Both the position numbers and the translations under genes were made by a program. From the NCBI GenBank assembly GCA_934140005.1, contig CAKPBB010000026.1:1-22488 (forward strand): a DNA stretch of 22,488 nucleotides, in the 5' to 3' direction. Numbering within the stretch: position 1 is the first letter of the stretch; every line of letters begins with the position of its first letter. The notes beneath the pieces are model-generated. The model ran no database searches and was not told the origin of the DNA. It saw only the letters and a program-made list of their open reading frames with translations. Below, piece after piece: positions 1 through 7,440 of the stretch. Source of the stretch: an uncultured Clostridia bacterium (GTDB taxonomy: Bacteria > Bacillota > Clostridia > TANB77 > CAG-508).

Positions 1-738
1 GCATATAGCATAATGTATGGCTTCTATATCTTCTCGTTTTCCAATTTCATCGGCAACTATAACTTTAGGAGCCATTGACCTTATTAGCATTTTTATTCCT
101 ATGCTTTTTGAAACATTCTCTATAATATCTGTCTTTATTCCAATATCATTTTGAGGAATACCTTTATACATAGCAGCAATTTCTCCACGTTCATCAACCA
201 CTCCAACGTTTATTGCTAAAAACTTTATTTCTTTTATTCCTGTCGATAATTGTCTAATTATATCTCTTAAAATAGTTGTTTTGCCTGTCCCTGGTGCAGA
301 AATAATTAAAGTATTATATATGCTATTATTTTCTAAATTTAATATATGTTTCAAAACTAAATTACTACTACCTATTACTTGTCTTGCAATTCTAAAATTT
401 AAACTATATATATACCTTATATTTATTACTTTTCCATCTTCAATAGCACAAGATCCAGAAATTCCAATTCTATGTCCACCTTTAATAGTTATAAATCCTT
501 CTGCTATTTGATTTTGATAACTATATATAGAATTTTCGCATAAAATTTGTAGTGTAGATAAAATATCTTCTGTTGTTACATTATATTTAATTACCTTATC
601 TGTATCTCTAAATTTTAAAACTATTGGTCTATCAACTCTAAGTCTAATTTCTTCTAAACTATCAAGCTTGTCTTTTATTTCTTCACTTAATTTATTTTCT
701 AATTTTTCTGGAAAATATCCTAAAATTTCTTCCAACAT
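1..738 (-). CDS. spoIIIAA: Stage III sporulation protein AA (SpoIIIAA), 5' part, cut by window edge
   Basis: Translating the minus strand from ATG at 738 gives 246 residues, open to the edge; the usual length is about 310, so the C-terminus is missing. Visible: N-terminal MLEEILGYFPEKLE; a region with GGHRIGISG near residue 100; Walker A (SAPGTGKTT) near residues 146-154; VVDERGEIAAMYKG; and a Walker B-like VIVADEIG near 226-233. This order is typical of SpoIIIAA, the secretion-type ATPase of the SpoIIIA-SpoIIQ channel that links mother cell and forespore during engulfment. A strong GGAGG lies just upstream of the start. A sigma-E-like -10 (CATACATA, complement of 772-779) is present, but I see no convincing -35. 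The rest of spoIIIA, if linked, would lie left of the window. Confidence 0.93.
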   Translation of the reverse strand, partial: MLEEILGYFPEKLENKLSEEIKDKLDSLEEIRLRVDRPIVLKFRDTDKVIKYNVTTEDILSTLQILCENSIYSYQNQIAEGFITIKGGHRIGISGSCAIEDGKVINIRYIYSLNFRIARQVIGSSNLVLKHILNLENNSIYNTLIISAPGTGKTTILRDIIRQLSTGIKEIKFLAINVGVVDERGEIAAMYKGIPQNDIGIKTDIIENVSKSIGIKMLIRSMAPKVIVADEIGKREDIEAIHYAIC

Positions 739-771
739 ATTGCCTCCTTTTTTCTTATCTTATTCAATATA

Positions 772-779
772 TATGTATG
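772..779 (-). promoter_or_regulatory. Possible sigma-E -10 element for spoIIIAA
   Basis: The minus strand reads CATACATA here, close to the sigma-E -10 consensus CATACAMT and about 33 bases upstream of the spoIIIAA start. Mother-cell sigma-E control is known for spoIIIA in Bacillus. No clean -35 at the expected spacing is visible, so this is tentative. Confidence 0.3.
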
Positions 780-781
780 AT

Positions 782-810
782 TTGAAAATATAGAACTTCT
801 ATGTTATAAT
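782..810 (+). promoter_or_regulatory. Sigma-A promoter for the pseudouridine synthase gene
   Basis: TTGAAA (782-787), a 17-base spacer, and TATAAT (805-810) preceded by TGT, which makes an extended -10. It lies 28 bases before the start codon at 838 and fits the gene directly downstream. Confidence 0.75.
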
Positions 811-837
811 TTTTTTGTTAATTTTGAAAGGAGACTT

Positions 838-1740
838 ATGAATTTTAAATATATAGTAAATTCTGATAAATATTCTAACGTAAAAGAATTATTAAAAGTT
901 GAATTTAAGCTTTCAGAAAGAATGATAATAAAATTAAAAAAAGAAAAAAGAATATTCTTAAATAATTCTCATGTTTATGTTTCAGCTCCGTTAAATATTA
1001 ATGATGTTATACAAATAGACATGGATTTTGTTGAAACTGCTGATAACATTCAACCTACACAGATGAATTTAAAAATTATATATGAAGATGAATACCTACT
1101 AATTTTAAATAAGCCTGCAGGTTTACCAATTCACCCTTCTGCAAATCACTTCAGTGATAGTCTTTCTAATGGTGTAAAATATTATTTTGACACAAAAAAT
1201 TTAGCAATTAAACTTAGACCTGTAAATAGATTAGACAAAGATACTTCTGGTATTGTCATTTTTGCAAAGCATCCGTATATTCAAGAATGTCTTATTAAAC
1301 AAATGAAAGACAAAAAATTTTGTAAAAATTATCTTGCTCTTGTTTCTGGAGTTTTTATTCCAGAAAATGGTACTATCAAAGCACCAATCACACGAAAAGA
1401 TAATAGCATAATTGAAAGAACTATTGATTTATCTAGTACATTAGATAAAGAACAAGCAATAACTCATTATAAAACTTTAGAAATTTTGAAAAATGCTAGT
1501 CTAGTTGAATTTACTCTAGAAACAGGCAGAACTCATCAAATCAGAGTTCATTCAAAATTTATGAATTGCCCACTAATTGGTGATACGCTATATGGAAATC
1601 CTAGTACTTTAATTAGCCATCAAGCATTACATGCTTACAAAATCTCATTTTATCATCCTATAACAAATGAATTCTTAGAATTTACTATACAAATGCCAGA
1701 AGATTTTAAAGAAGCTTACTTAAAATTACAGATTTCTTAA
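838..1740 (+). CDS. RluA-family RNA pseudouridine synthase
   Basis: This 300-residue protein should convert specific uridines in rRNA or tRNA to pseudouridine. An S4-like RNA-binding segment occupies about residues 5-60. The catalytic domain follows: the family's ILNKPAGLPIHP segment at 89-100, the active-site motif NRLDKDTSG at 130-138 with catalytic Asp133, and RTHQIRVH at 231-238. The motif has Asn where many members have His before RLD; I recall this as a common variant. Length and domain order match the RluD/RluA group. ATG at 838 is preceded by AAAGGAG at ideal spacing, and a sigma-A promoter sits just upstream. It is probably transcribed alone, since the next gene has its own promoter. 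Which uridine is modified cannot be told from sequence. Confidence 0.93.
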   Translation: MNFKYIVNSDKYSNVKELLKVEFKLSERMIIKLKKEKRIFLNNSHVYVSAPLNINDVIQIDMDFVETADNIQPTQMNLKIIYEDEYLLILNKPAGLPIHPSANHFSDSLSNGVKYYFDTKNLAIKLRPVNRLDKDTSGIVIFAKHPYIQECLIKQMKDKKFCKNYLALVSGVFIPENGTIKAPITRKDNSIIERTIDLSSTLDKEQAITHYKTLEILKNASLVEFTLETGRTHQIRVHSKFMNCPLIGDTLYGNPSTLISHQALHAYKISFYHPITNEFLEFTIQMPEDFKEAYLKLQIS

Positions 1741-1765
1741 TATTTAATAAAATTTTTAGCACGTA

Positions 1766-1794
1766 TTGACTATATATTTTTTAAATAATATAAT
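1766..1794 (+). promoter_or_regulatory. Sigma-A promoter for the two-helix membrane protein gene
   Basis: TTGACT (1766-1771), exactly 17 bases, then TATAAT (1789-1794). It lies between two codirectional genes, 35 bases before the start codon at 1830, so that gene can be transcribed independently. Confidence 0.8.
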
Positions 1795-1829
1795 TACTAT
1801 GTTAGTAATATTAATATAAGGAGAAATTT

Positions 1830-2318
1830 ATGTACGACGAAAACACCTTTAAAAATTATATATTTTGGCTTAAAGTAAAAAGAGTATTTTTCATGATTGT
1901 ATTTAGTATCATTGGTGCATTTATAGGTTTAGCAATTAGTGAATTAGTTGTTAATATTCTTCTATTCGATGGATATTTAAAACCTATAATAATAACAATT
2001 TCTACACTATTATTTTTTGCTATTTCACTTCTTGTAACAGCTGGAACAGGAAAAGAAGTACAAGATGGATATTGGAAAATAGCAGTTCTTAGAAAATTAA
2101 CTGTTATTTCAAAAAAATTAGACAATGTACAAATAGTTCATTCTGGAGAGTCTACAAAAATAAAAGAAACTGAAGAATTGTCTAACGAAATACATAAAAC
2201 AATTACTGAATCATTAGAAAAAGATAAATCTGAAATAAAAGAAATTTCAGAAAATAATAAAGATGCTAAAGAGAAAAAAACTAAAAAGAAAACAGCAGAA
2301 TCAAGTGATAAAAAATAA
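1830..2318 (+). CDS. Two-helix membrane protein with charged cytoplasmic tail, function unknown
   Basis: A 162-residue protein with two predicted membrane helices, at about residues 19-47 and 52-72, joined by a short loop. The second half (from about residue 90) is highly charged, rich in Lys and Glu, and probably a cytoplasmic helical or disordered tail ending in KKTKKKTAESSDKK. I do not recognise the family and see no catalytic motif. The start ATG is preceded by AAGGAG and a near-consensus promoter, and an intrinsic terminator follows the stop, so it looks like a single-gene transcript. The lysine-rich tail could contact nucleic acid or acidic lipid, but that is only inference from composition. 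Confidence 0.75.
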   Translation: MYDENTFKNYIFWLKVKRVFFMIVFSIIGAFIGLAISELVVNILLFDGYLKPIIITISTLLFFAISLLVTAGTGKEVQDGYWKIAVLRKLTVISKKLDNVQIVHSGESTKIKETEELSNEIHKTITESLEKDKSEIKEISENNKDAKEKKTKKKTAESSDKK

Positions 2319-2330
2319 ATTATAGCTCAA

Positions 2331-2365
2331 AAAAAATGGCAACTCTTAAAAAGTTGTCATTTTTT
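2331..2365. terminator. Two-way intrinsic terminator between convergent genes
   Basis: A 14-bp stem (2331-2344 with 2352-2365) with one G-T pair and a 7-base loop. It is flanked by A-runs on the left and T-runs on the right, so it can stop transcription from both directions: the membrane protein gene on plus and the glucose-6-phosphate isomerase gene on minus, which ends about 90 bases away. Confidence 0.8.
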
Positions 2366-2454
2366 ATGTCGTTTAAATTAATATAGAATTTAAGCAATTA
2401 AAGTATTATTTAAAAATTTCGCATTGTTTTCAATATAAACTTTATTTTTAAATT

Positions 2455-3750
2455 TTAATATCCAGGTTTTTCTAATAAATGAAACATATTCTTTTTATAT
2501 TCTTCTACACCTGGTTGGTTAAATGGATTAACTCCAAGTAAATTTCCTGACATTGCAACTGCTTTTTCAAAGAAATAAATTAATTGTCCTATATTTTCCT
2601 CATCTAATTTATCAATTTCAATTTGGAAGTTTGGTACATTACCTGTAACATGAGCTTGTATTGTTCCTTCCATTGCTTTATTATTAACATATCCTAAAGT
2701 CTTTCCTGCTAAATAATTTAAACCATCTAGATTTTGATCATCTGGTTGTATTTTTATTTCTGAAGCATTTTTATTTATTTTCAATACTGTTTCAATTAAC
2801 TCTCTTCTACCATCTTGAATATATTGTCCCATTGAGTGTAGATCAGTTGTTAAATCAACACCAGCTGGGAAAATACCTTTCTTATCTTTTCCTTCACTCT
2901 CTCCAAAAAGTTGCTTCCACCACTCTGTAAAATAATGAAGTTTTGGTTCATAATTAGCTAATATTTCAATATTTTTTCCTGAATTATATAACATATTTCT
3001 TAATACTGCATATTTATAGCAATCATTATATTTTAAATTTGAATCAGAATATTTTTCTTGTGCTTCTTTTGCACCTTGCATCAATTTGTCAATATCTATT
3101 CCTGCTGCAGCTATTGGTAAAAGTCCAACTGCTGTAAGTACTGAAAATCTGCCACCAATATTATTTGGAATAACAAATGTTTCATATTTTTCTTCATTTG
3201 CTAGAGTTTTTAAAGCACCTTTTTGCTTATCTGTTGTTACATATATTCTTTTTCTTGCCTCTTTAACTCCATATTTAGTTTCCAAAACTTCTCTAAATAT
3301 TCTAAATGCAATTGCTGGCTCTGTTGTAGTTCCTGATTTTGATATAACATTTACAGAAATATCTTTTCCCGCAACGAATTCTAATAAATCATTCATATAT
3401 ACAGGACTTAAATTATTTCCTGCATATACAATTTGAGGTGTTTTTTCATGTGGCATTCCATTATAAAATGTATGTGTTAAACTATCAATTACAGCTCTTG
3501 CACCTAAATAAGAACCACCTATTCCTATTACTACTAAAATATCTGAATCTCTTTGAATTTTTTTAGCAGCTTTTTTTATTCTATCAAACTCTTCTTTATC
3601 ATAATTAGTTGGTAATTCAATCCAACCTAAAAATTCATTTTCATCATTAGCTTTTTTATGAAGCTCTTTATGTACTTTTGTTACCATTTGGCTATATTCC
3701 ATCATAGCCTTTTCTTCTATACTTGAATTTTCATAATTAAATTTTACCAT
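2455..3750 (-). CDS. pgi: Glucose-6-phosphate isomerase
   Basis: This 431-residue enzyme interconverts glucose-6-phosphate and fructose-6-phosphate in the cytoplasm. The family marks are present in order: IGIGGSYLGARA at 75-86 (phosphate-binding sugar isomerase domain), SKSGTTTEPA at 137-146 (sugar-phosphate loop), GGRFSVLTAVGLLP at 199-212, and the signature GESEGK around Glu284, the likely catalytic base. His305 (TDLHSMG) and a Lys in VEEYKKNMF (418-420) match the other catalytic positions. Length matches the short Gram-positive form (about 430-450). ATG at 3750 is preceded by AAGGAGG. An extended -10 in the short gap upstream suggests its own promoter. Confidence 0.97.
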   Translation of the reverse strand: MVKFNYENSSIEEKAMMEYSQMVTKVHKELHKKANDENEFLGWIELPTNYDKEEFDRIKKAAKKIQRDSDILVVIGIGGSYLGARAVIDSLTHTFYNGMPHEKTPQIVYAGNNLSPVYMNDLLEFVAGKDISVNVISKSGTTTEPAIAFRIFREVLETKYGVKEARKRIYVTTDKQKGALKTLANEEKYETFVIPNNIGGRFSVLTAVGLLPIAAAGIDIDKLMQGAKEAQEKYSDSNLKYNDCYKYAVLRNMLYNSGKNIEILANYEPKLHYFTEWWKQLFGESEGKDKKGIFPAGVDLTTDLHSMGQYIQDGRRELIETVLKINKNASEIKIQPDDQNLDGLNYLAGKTLGYVNNKAMEGTIQAHVTGNVPNFQIEIDKLDEENIGQLIYFFEKAVAMSGNLLGVNPFNQPGVEEYKKNMFHLLEKPGY

Positions 3751-3786
3751 ATATCCTCCTTGTTACTTTTCTTTTGATTTTCTAGA

Positions 3787-3792
3787 ATTATA
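3787..3792 (-). promoter_or_regulatory. Extended -10 promoter element for pgi
   Basis: The minus strand reads TGATATAAT here, an extended -10, about 40 bases before the pgi start. The -35 region is weak (TATATC at 17 bases), which extended -10 promoters tolerate. Confidence 0.5.
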
Positions 3793-3833
3793 TCATAAAT
3801 ATATTTAAAGATATATGTTTTTTCTGTGAAATA

Positions 3834-4166
3834 TTACTTTGATTCCCAACGAAGCATTTTTATATCTTTATATTTATCTAAAACCTTCATATATTTTTGA
3901 TATTCTTCTTCCCATAATGCATCTGGTACTTTATCAAAAGCTTCAAATATTTTATCTGCTTCTTGCATAAAAATAATTTGTTGCTGAGGAGTTAATCTAT
4001 CACATTTTACACTAAATGCATATAATTTATCTAAAGTTTCATTTGCTTTTATAAAAGACCAAAAATCAGTTACATTCATACCAGCCATTTTTATTTGATA
4101 TACAGCCAACACAGTTAAAAATAAAATTACCATTGCTAGTATAAAAACTACTGCCAAAAATTCCAT
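3834..4166 (-). CDS. Small membrane-anchored protein, function unknown
   Basis: A 110-residue protein with one N-terminal hydrophobic helix (about residues 3-26) and a soluble, mainly helical remainder, rich in Lys, Asp and aromatic residues, ending KMLRWESK. I do not recognise a family. The start ATG is preceded only by a weak AGAAAGATGG; the nearest upstream ATG runs into a stop after two codons, so this start is the best available. A TATAAT on the minus strand (4203-4208) could serve as its -10. It is divergent from the cotJ operon and codirectional with pgi, but pgi seems to have its own promoter, so no functional link can be claimed. Confidence 0.65.
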   Translation of the reverse strand: MEFLAVVFILAMVILFLTVLAVYQIKMAGMNVTDFWSFIKANETLDKLYAFSVKCDRLTPQQQIIFMQEADKIFEAFDKVPDALWEEEYQKYMKVLDKYKDIKMLRWESK

Positions 4167-4350
4167 ACTACACCATCTTTCTTTTGTTCGTTGTTTACTT
4201 TTATTATATCTAATTTTTATATCATTATTATATTTTATAAAAGTATTTTAATATATAAAAACTTTTTTTACAATAATTATTTTAATAAAGTAACAAAATT
4301 ATTTGCTTTTACATATTATCTATTATAACTATTAAAGGAGGTTATTTTTA

Positions 4351-4731
4351 ATGAGAAGATGTTGTAACAATAGAAATAGCAACACAAACAATAATTATTA
4401 TAATTCTTCATCAGGTTGTGGTTGCAATTTATATAATACAAATAATTTATTTCCCAGATATTCTAACAACTCTTGTGGCTCAGAATTTGACGAGTGCGAA
4501 TGTGGATTCTCTAATTCAACTGAAGAGGTGTTTACGCAAAACCCAATGTACGGTCACGCATATGTGCCTAATCAAAAAATGGGAAATATTTTTAACCAAA
4601 ATTGCGGATTAAATAATGGTACTATTTTTCCAGAATTAGTTAGTCCTTATTCTCCAAATGATTCCGTAATCGAAAACGAATACTTGGAATCAAATATTAT
4701 AGAAAGTGGGTGTAGAAATAATGGGTTGTAA
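4351..4731 (+). CDS. cotJA: Spore coat-associated protein CotJA with Asn/Cys-rich N-terminal extension
   Basis: The C-terminal two thirds (about residues 62-105), with AYVPNQKMGNIF and GTIFPELVSPYSPND, match CotJA, a small component of the spore coat CotJ complex. The protein is 126 residues, against about 70-85 for typical CotJA. The extra N-terminal part (residues 1-55) is made of Asn, Ser, Tyr and at least nine Cys (RRCCNN, GCGC, CECG). ATG at 4351 follows AAAGGAGG. The gene overlaps cotJB by 11 bases, indicating translational coupling. In Bacillus the cotJ operon is expressed in the mother cell from a sigma-E promoter; I could not find a convincing sigma-E site here. The Cys-rich region may crosslink in the coat; this is inference. 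Confidence 0.88.
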   Translation: MRRCCNNRNSNTNNNYYNSSSGCGCNLYNTNNLFPRYSNNSCGSEFDECECGFSNSTEEVFTQNPMYGHAYVPNQKMGNIFNQNCGLNNGTIFPELVSPYSPNDSVIENEYLESNIIESGCRNNGL

Positions 4732-4987
4732 TTGTGGTTGCAATAATTCAAATCAGCAGCAAATGCTTATGCAGATTAGAGAATTGAAATTTTCAGTAAA
4801 TGATTTAGCTCTTTATTTAGACACTCATCCAAACGATAGAAGAGCTATTAGAATTCATAATCAATATAGTAACGAGCTTAGAACCGTAAGTGACGAATAT
4901 CAAAGAAAATATGGGCCTCTTTCTATTGAATGTCCTTGTAATAAATGGCGTTGGATAGACTTACCTTGGCCTTGGGAAAGGAGTTAA
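4721..4987 (+). CDS. cotJB: Spore coat protein CotJB
   Basis: An 88-residue protein whose core (LMQIRELKFSVNDLALYLDT, PNDRRAI and a terminal WRWIDLPWPWE) matches CotJB, the partner of CotJA and CotJC in the spore coat. I chose ATG at 4721, which overlaps the end of cotJA and has a weak GAAAGTGGG site about 9 bases upstream. An in-frame GTG at 4706 would add five residues but has no ribosome site, and the shorter form fits the usual family length of about 87. The first eleven residues (MGCNCGCNNSN) are Cys/Asn-rich, echoing the ends of CotJA and CotJC. The stop is two bases before the cotJC start codon. Confidence 0.9.
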   Translation: MGCNCGCNNSNQQQMLMQIRELKFSVNDLALYLDTHPNDRRAIRIHNQYSNELRTVSDEYQRKYGPLSIECPCNKWRWIDLPWPWERS

Positions 4988-4989
4988 TT

Positions 4990-5640
4990 ATGTGGACTTA
5001 TAACAAACATTTACAATATCCAATAAATATAAGAACACCAAACCCAAAACTTGCGCAAATAATAATATCTCAATATGGTGGTCCTGATGGTGAACTTGGT
5101 GCTTCTTTGAGATATCTTTCACAAAGATTTGGTATGCCAGACCAAAAAGCAAAAGCTATACTAAATGATATCGGCACTGAAGAACTTGGGCATCTCGAAA
5201 TGGTAGGAACTTTAGTTCACCAACTTACTAAGGGCTGTTCTCCTCAACAAATGCAAGAGATGGGATTAGGTGCATACTACACTGACCATGGCTTTGGTGT
5301 ATATCCACAAGCTGCCGCCGGTTTTCCTTGGACTGCAGCAAGTATAGCAGTAAAAGGTGACCCTGTTGCTGACCTAACAGAAGATTTAGCAGCTGAACAA
5401 AAAGCTAGAGCAACCTATGAAAAGTTAATAAATCTTTGCAAAGATGACCCAGATGTTCTTGACGTATTGAGATTTTTAAGAGAAAGAGAAGTCGTGCATT
5501 TTCAAAGATTTGGTGAAGCTTTAAACGGAGTTCAAGATAAATTAGCAGAAAAAAGATGGTATACTGGTATGGGAAATAATAATTTCACAAATACAATGAA
5601 TTATGGAAATTGCAATAGTTGCAATGATCAAAATAATTAA
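4990..5640 (+). CDS. cotJC: Spore coat protein CotJC, manganese catalase family
   Basis: A 216-residue ferritin-like protein. Likely dinuclear manganese ligands are visible and well spaced: Glu35 (GGPDGEL), Glu65 and His68 (TEELGHLE), Glu136 (LAAEQKAR) and His170 (REVVHFQ). This pattern matches manganese catalases, which break down hydrogen peroxide; CotJC sits in the spore coat. The start ATG at 4990 follows GGAAAGGAG and gives the usual CotJC N-terminus (MWTYNKHLQYPI). After the conserved core the protein carries a C-terminal tail of Asn, Met and Cys (NYGNCNSCNDQNN). It is the last gene of the operon, followed at once by a strong terminator. Confidence 0.93.
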   Translation: MWTYNKHLQYPINIRTPNPKLAQIIISQYGGPDGELGASLRYLSQRFGMPDQKAKAILNDIGTEELGHLEMVGTLVHQLTKGCSPQQMQEMGLGAYYTDHGFGVYPQAAAGFPWTAASIAVKGDPVADLTEDLAAEQKARATYEKLINLCKDDPDVLDVLRFLREREVVHFQRFGEALNGVQDKLAEKRWYTGMGNNNFTNTMNYGNCNSCNDQNN

Positions 5641-5662
5641 AAAAATTTGCAAGCTATCATTT

Positions 5663-5713
5663 ATAAAATAAAAAGCCGTGTATGATAATAGCATACACGG
5701 CTTTTTATTTTAT
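5663..5713. terminator. Strong two-way terminator after cotJC
   Basis: A perfect 22-bp inverted repeat (5663-5684 with 5692-5713), loop of seven bases, GC-rich core AGCCGTGTATG flanked by A-run and T-run. It ends the cotJ operon on plus. On minus it overlaps the last base of the convergent hypothetical gene, so it can end that transcript as well. Confidence 0.92.
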
Positions 5714-6111
5714 TATTTGTTAAACTTATTACTAAAAAATTCTTTTATCTTTTTTATAAATTTTTGTAAAAAATTCTTTTCTTTAATTACAGTTAATGCT
5801 ACATTATTCTGCTTAACTTCAATTTTATTATCTTCAAATAAAATATTTGACTGTTCTATTTCTTTTTCATCATTTTCTTTAAGATAACTTTTTAAATTTT
5901 CATCACATAAATAATCTCTATATATTAAAGACATTATAGCTTTAGTTTCTGGTAATATTTCATTTTCTAAGCATTCATCAGATTTATTTAATTCAATTAA
6001 TTCCATAAACTTATCAGGAATTTTGGCTTGTAATTCAGGAGTTAATTTCTTTATTATACTACTAACTTGTGCAAGTGCAATATAATATCTATTATCTATC
6101 TTTTGTATCAT
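5713..6111 (-). CDS. Unknown 132-residue protein, coupled to the upstream 412-residue gene
   Basis: A 132-residue mostly helical, acidic protein ending in a basic, aromatic helix (FLQKFIKKIKEFF, about residues 112-124) that looks amphipathic and could bind membrane or a partner. I do not recognise the family. ATG at 6111 is preceded by AGAAAGGA at good spacing; a TTG one codon upstream is less likely. The gene overlaps the end of the larger gene by 20 bases, so the two are almost surely cotranscribed and translationally coupled. Its stop codon touches the terminator shared with cotJ. The tight pairing suggests a partner, inhibitor or accessory protein for the larger product, but nothing in the sequence identifies which. 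Confidence 0.7.
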   Translation of the reverse strand: MIQKIDNRYYIALAQVSSIIKKLTPELQAKIPDKFMELIELNKSDECLENEILPETKAIMSLIYRDYLCDENLKSYLKENDEKEIEQSNILFEDNKIEVKQNNVALTVIKEKNFLQKFIKKIKEFFSNKFNK

Positions 6112-7330
6112 CAATTATTCCTTTCTCTGCCGTATTTTGTCTAATAGCATTCTTTCCAAGTTCTTTTATATTACTAATTACTCTTTGTGCCATTGTTCTT
6201 GCTGGTGCTGGAACTTGTGTGTAAATACTATTCAACCATTCCATTTGTCTTCTACTTTTAGCATCTTGAAATCTATTATAGTTTACTTCTACTAAAGCAG
6301 CTGCTTCTTGTTTTCTTTTAAAATGTTCACTATATCTTTCGTCCAAAACTTGTACAATACTTTCATTTTGAATTTCTGGCTTACCAACATATTCATCAAC
6401 ATTTTTATCCAAATGAATAGTAGTTTCAAAAAAATTTTCCATTTGTGTTTCTGTTAATTCTGTATCTGTTCTCTCACTATAAACTCTCTTTACTGGTAAA
6501 AATTCTTCTCCTTTTCTTTCAAGTACAGCAAACTCTACCACTTTCTTGCCGTCTACTGTTTTATCATCTTGTTCTGCAACAACATAATTTTTCCCATCTT
6601 TAATATATGTATAAGATTTTCTAGACTTTTCTTCATTAAATTGTTCAAGAGCTTTATTTTCAATTCGTCTTCTTGACATAATATTTCTTATCTGATGATT
6701 TTTATCTCTATATACTAAATCTTTTGCAATTTCTCCAATTGAAGCAACCACTCCTAGTCCTGTTTCTAAAGACGTATATAAAACTCTTTTATGAATTGGA
6801 AGTTCTGGCAATTTTTCATCAATTGGTACTTCTACAATTTTGTTTTTTTCAAACTTTAATCTAACAACTTCTGGATTATTATGAGCAACATCAAGTCTTC
6901 CTTCATAAGTTATAGCCCCATCTTCTAATCTTTGTGTATAATTTTCTAGATCAAATTCGTCTGGATGATGTCTAACAGCATACACAGTTCCATCTTTCGA
7001 CATTTTTCCAACAATATTTTTCCCAAATGAATATAGTGAAGGTTTCCCTGCAAACATATACACTAAATCTGCAAATTTATCTTGTGTTCTAGACTTTGAA
7101 AAATGATTATTTATTATTCCTTTAGTTGGCAAATAAAATCCATTTTTTACAATGCTCATCGCATTTTCTTTACTTGTTATATGATAAATACCATCTTCTA
7201 GGATTGTTTGTTTTACATCTTCATTTAAATCCATTTGTTTTGATTTTAAACTATCTACTCTTGCATACATTCCAGCAGGTATTCCTACTGCAACAGCATA
7301 GCTAGCACAAATTAAAGCTTCTTGTAACAT
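6092..7330 (-). CDS. Unknown 412-residue protein with possible ADP-ribosyltransferase-like N-terminal segment
   Basis: The N-terminus (residues 2-22) is hydrophobic and may be a membrane anchor. Residues 46-66 read DGIYHITSKENAMSIVKNGF, resembling the opening of ADP-ribosyltransferase folds of the DarT/KptA kind (a Tyr-His-x-Thr strand, then a helix ending in a Gly-hydrophobic turn). Further on are YAVRHHPDEFD (117-127) and TYEGRLDVAHNNPEV (141-155), where Glu143 could be a catalytic acid. The second half (about 215-412) is charged, with a helical section rich in Arg and Gln. I cannot name the family; the enzymatic reading is inference. ATG at 7330 lacks a ribosome site within 12 bases: an AAAGGGA lies 38-44 bases upstream, beyond a perfect 10-bp hairpin. 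The next gene overlaps its 3' end. Confidence 0.72.
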   Translation of the reverse strand: MLQEALICASYAVAVGIPAGMYARVDSLKSKQMDLNEDVKQTILEDGIYHITSKENAMSIVKNGFYLPTKGIINNHFSKSRTQDKFADLVYMFAGKPSLYSFGKNIVGKMSKDGTVYAVRHHPDEFDLENYTQRLEDGAITYEGRLDVAHNNPEVVRLKFEKNKIVEVPIDEKLPELPIHKRVLYTSLETGLGVVASIGEIAKDLVYRDKNHQIRNIMSRRRIENKALEQFNEEKSRKSYTYIKDGKNYVVAEQDDKTVDGKKVVEFAVLERKGEEFLPVKRVYSERTDTELTETQMENFFETTIHLDKNVDEYVGKPEIQNESIVQVLDERYSEHFKRKQEAAALVEVNYNRFQDAKSRRQMEWLNSIYTQVPAPARTMAQRVISNIKELGKNAIRQNTAEKGIIDDTKDR

Positions 7331-7343
7331 CTTTATTATCGCA

Positions 7344-7367
7344 TTAATTAAATCTTTATTTAATTAA
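7344..7367. repeat. Perfect inverted repeat between ribosome site and start codon
   Basis: TTAATTAAAT (7344-7353), CTTT, ATTTAATTAA (7358-7367): perfect 10-bp arms. On the minus-strand transcript it falls between AAAGGGA (7368-7374) and the ATG at 7330. It could be an mRNA hairpin that shortens the ribosome-site spacing, or a DNA operator. Confidence 0.7.
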
Positions 7368-7398
7368 TCCCTTTCTTTTACTTTTGTTCTTCCACTTT

Positions 7399-7404
7399 AT
7401 TTTA
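7399..7404 (-). promoter_or_regulatory. Possible extended -10 for the 412-residue gene
   Basis: The minus strand reads TGTTAAAAT, an extended -10-like element, about 70 bases before the start codon. The -35 region is poor. It would give a leader of about 60 bases containing the hairpin at 7344-7367. Confidence 0.3.
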
Positions 7405-7440
7405 ACATTAATAGTATTTCTAAATCTACAATTTTTTAAT

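Noticed and set aside
4303..4329. Possible promoter before cotJA (TTGCTT with TATAAC, or CATATTAT as a sigma-E -10)
   Set aside because: Spacing is wrong for sigma-A and no -35 fits sigma-E. The promoter must lie in this gap, but I cannot place it.
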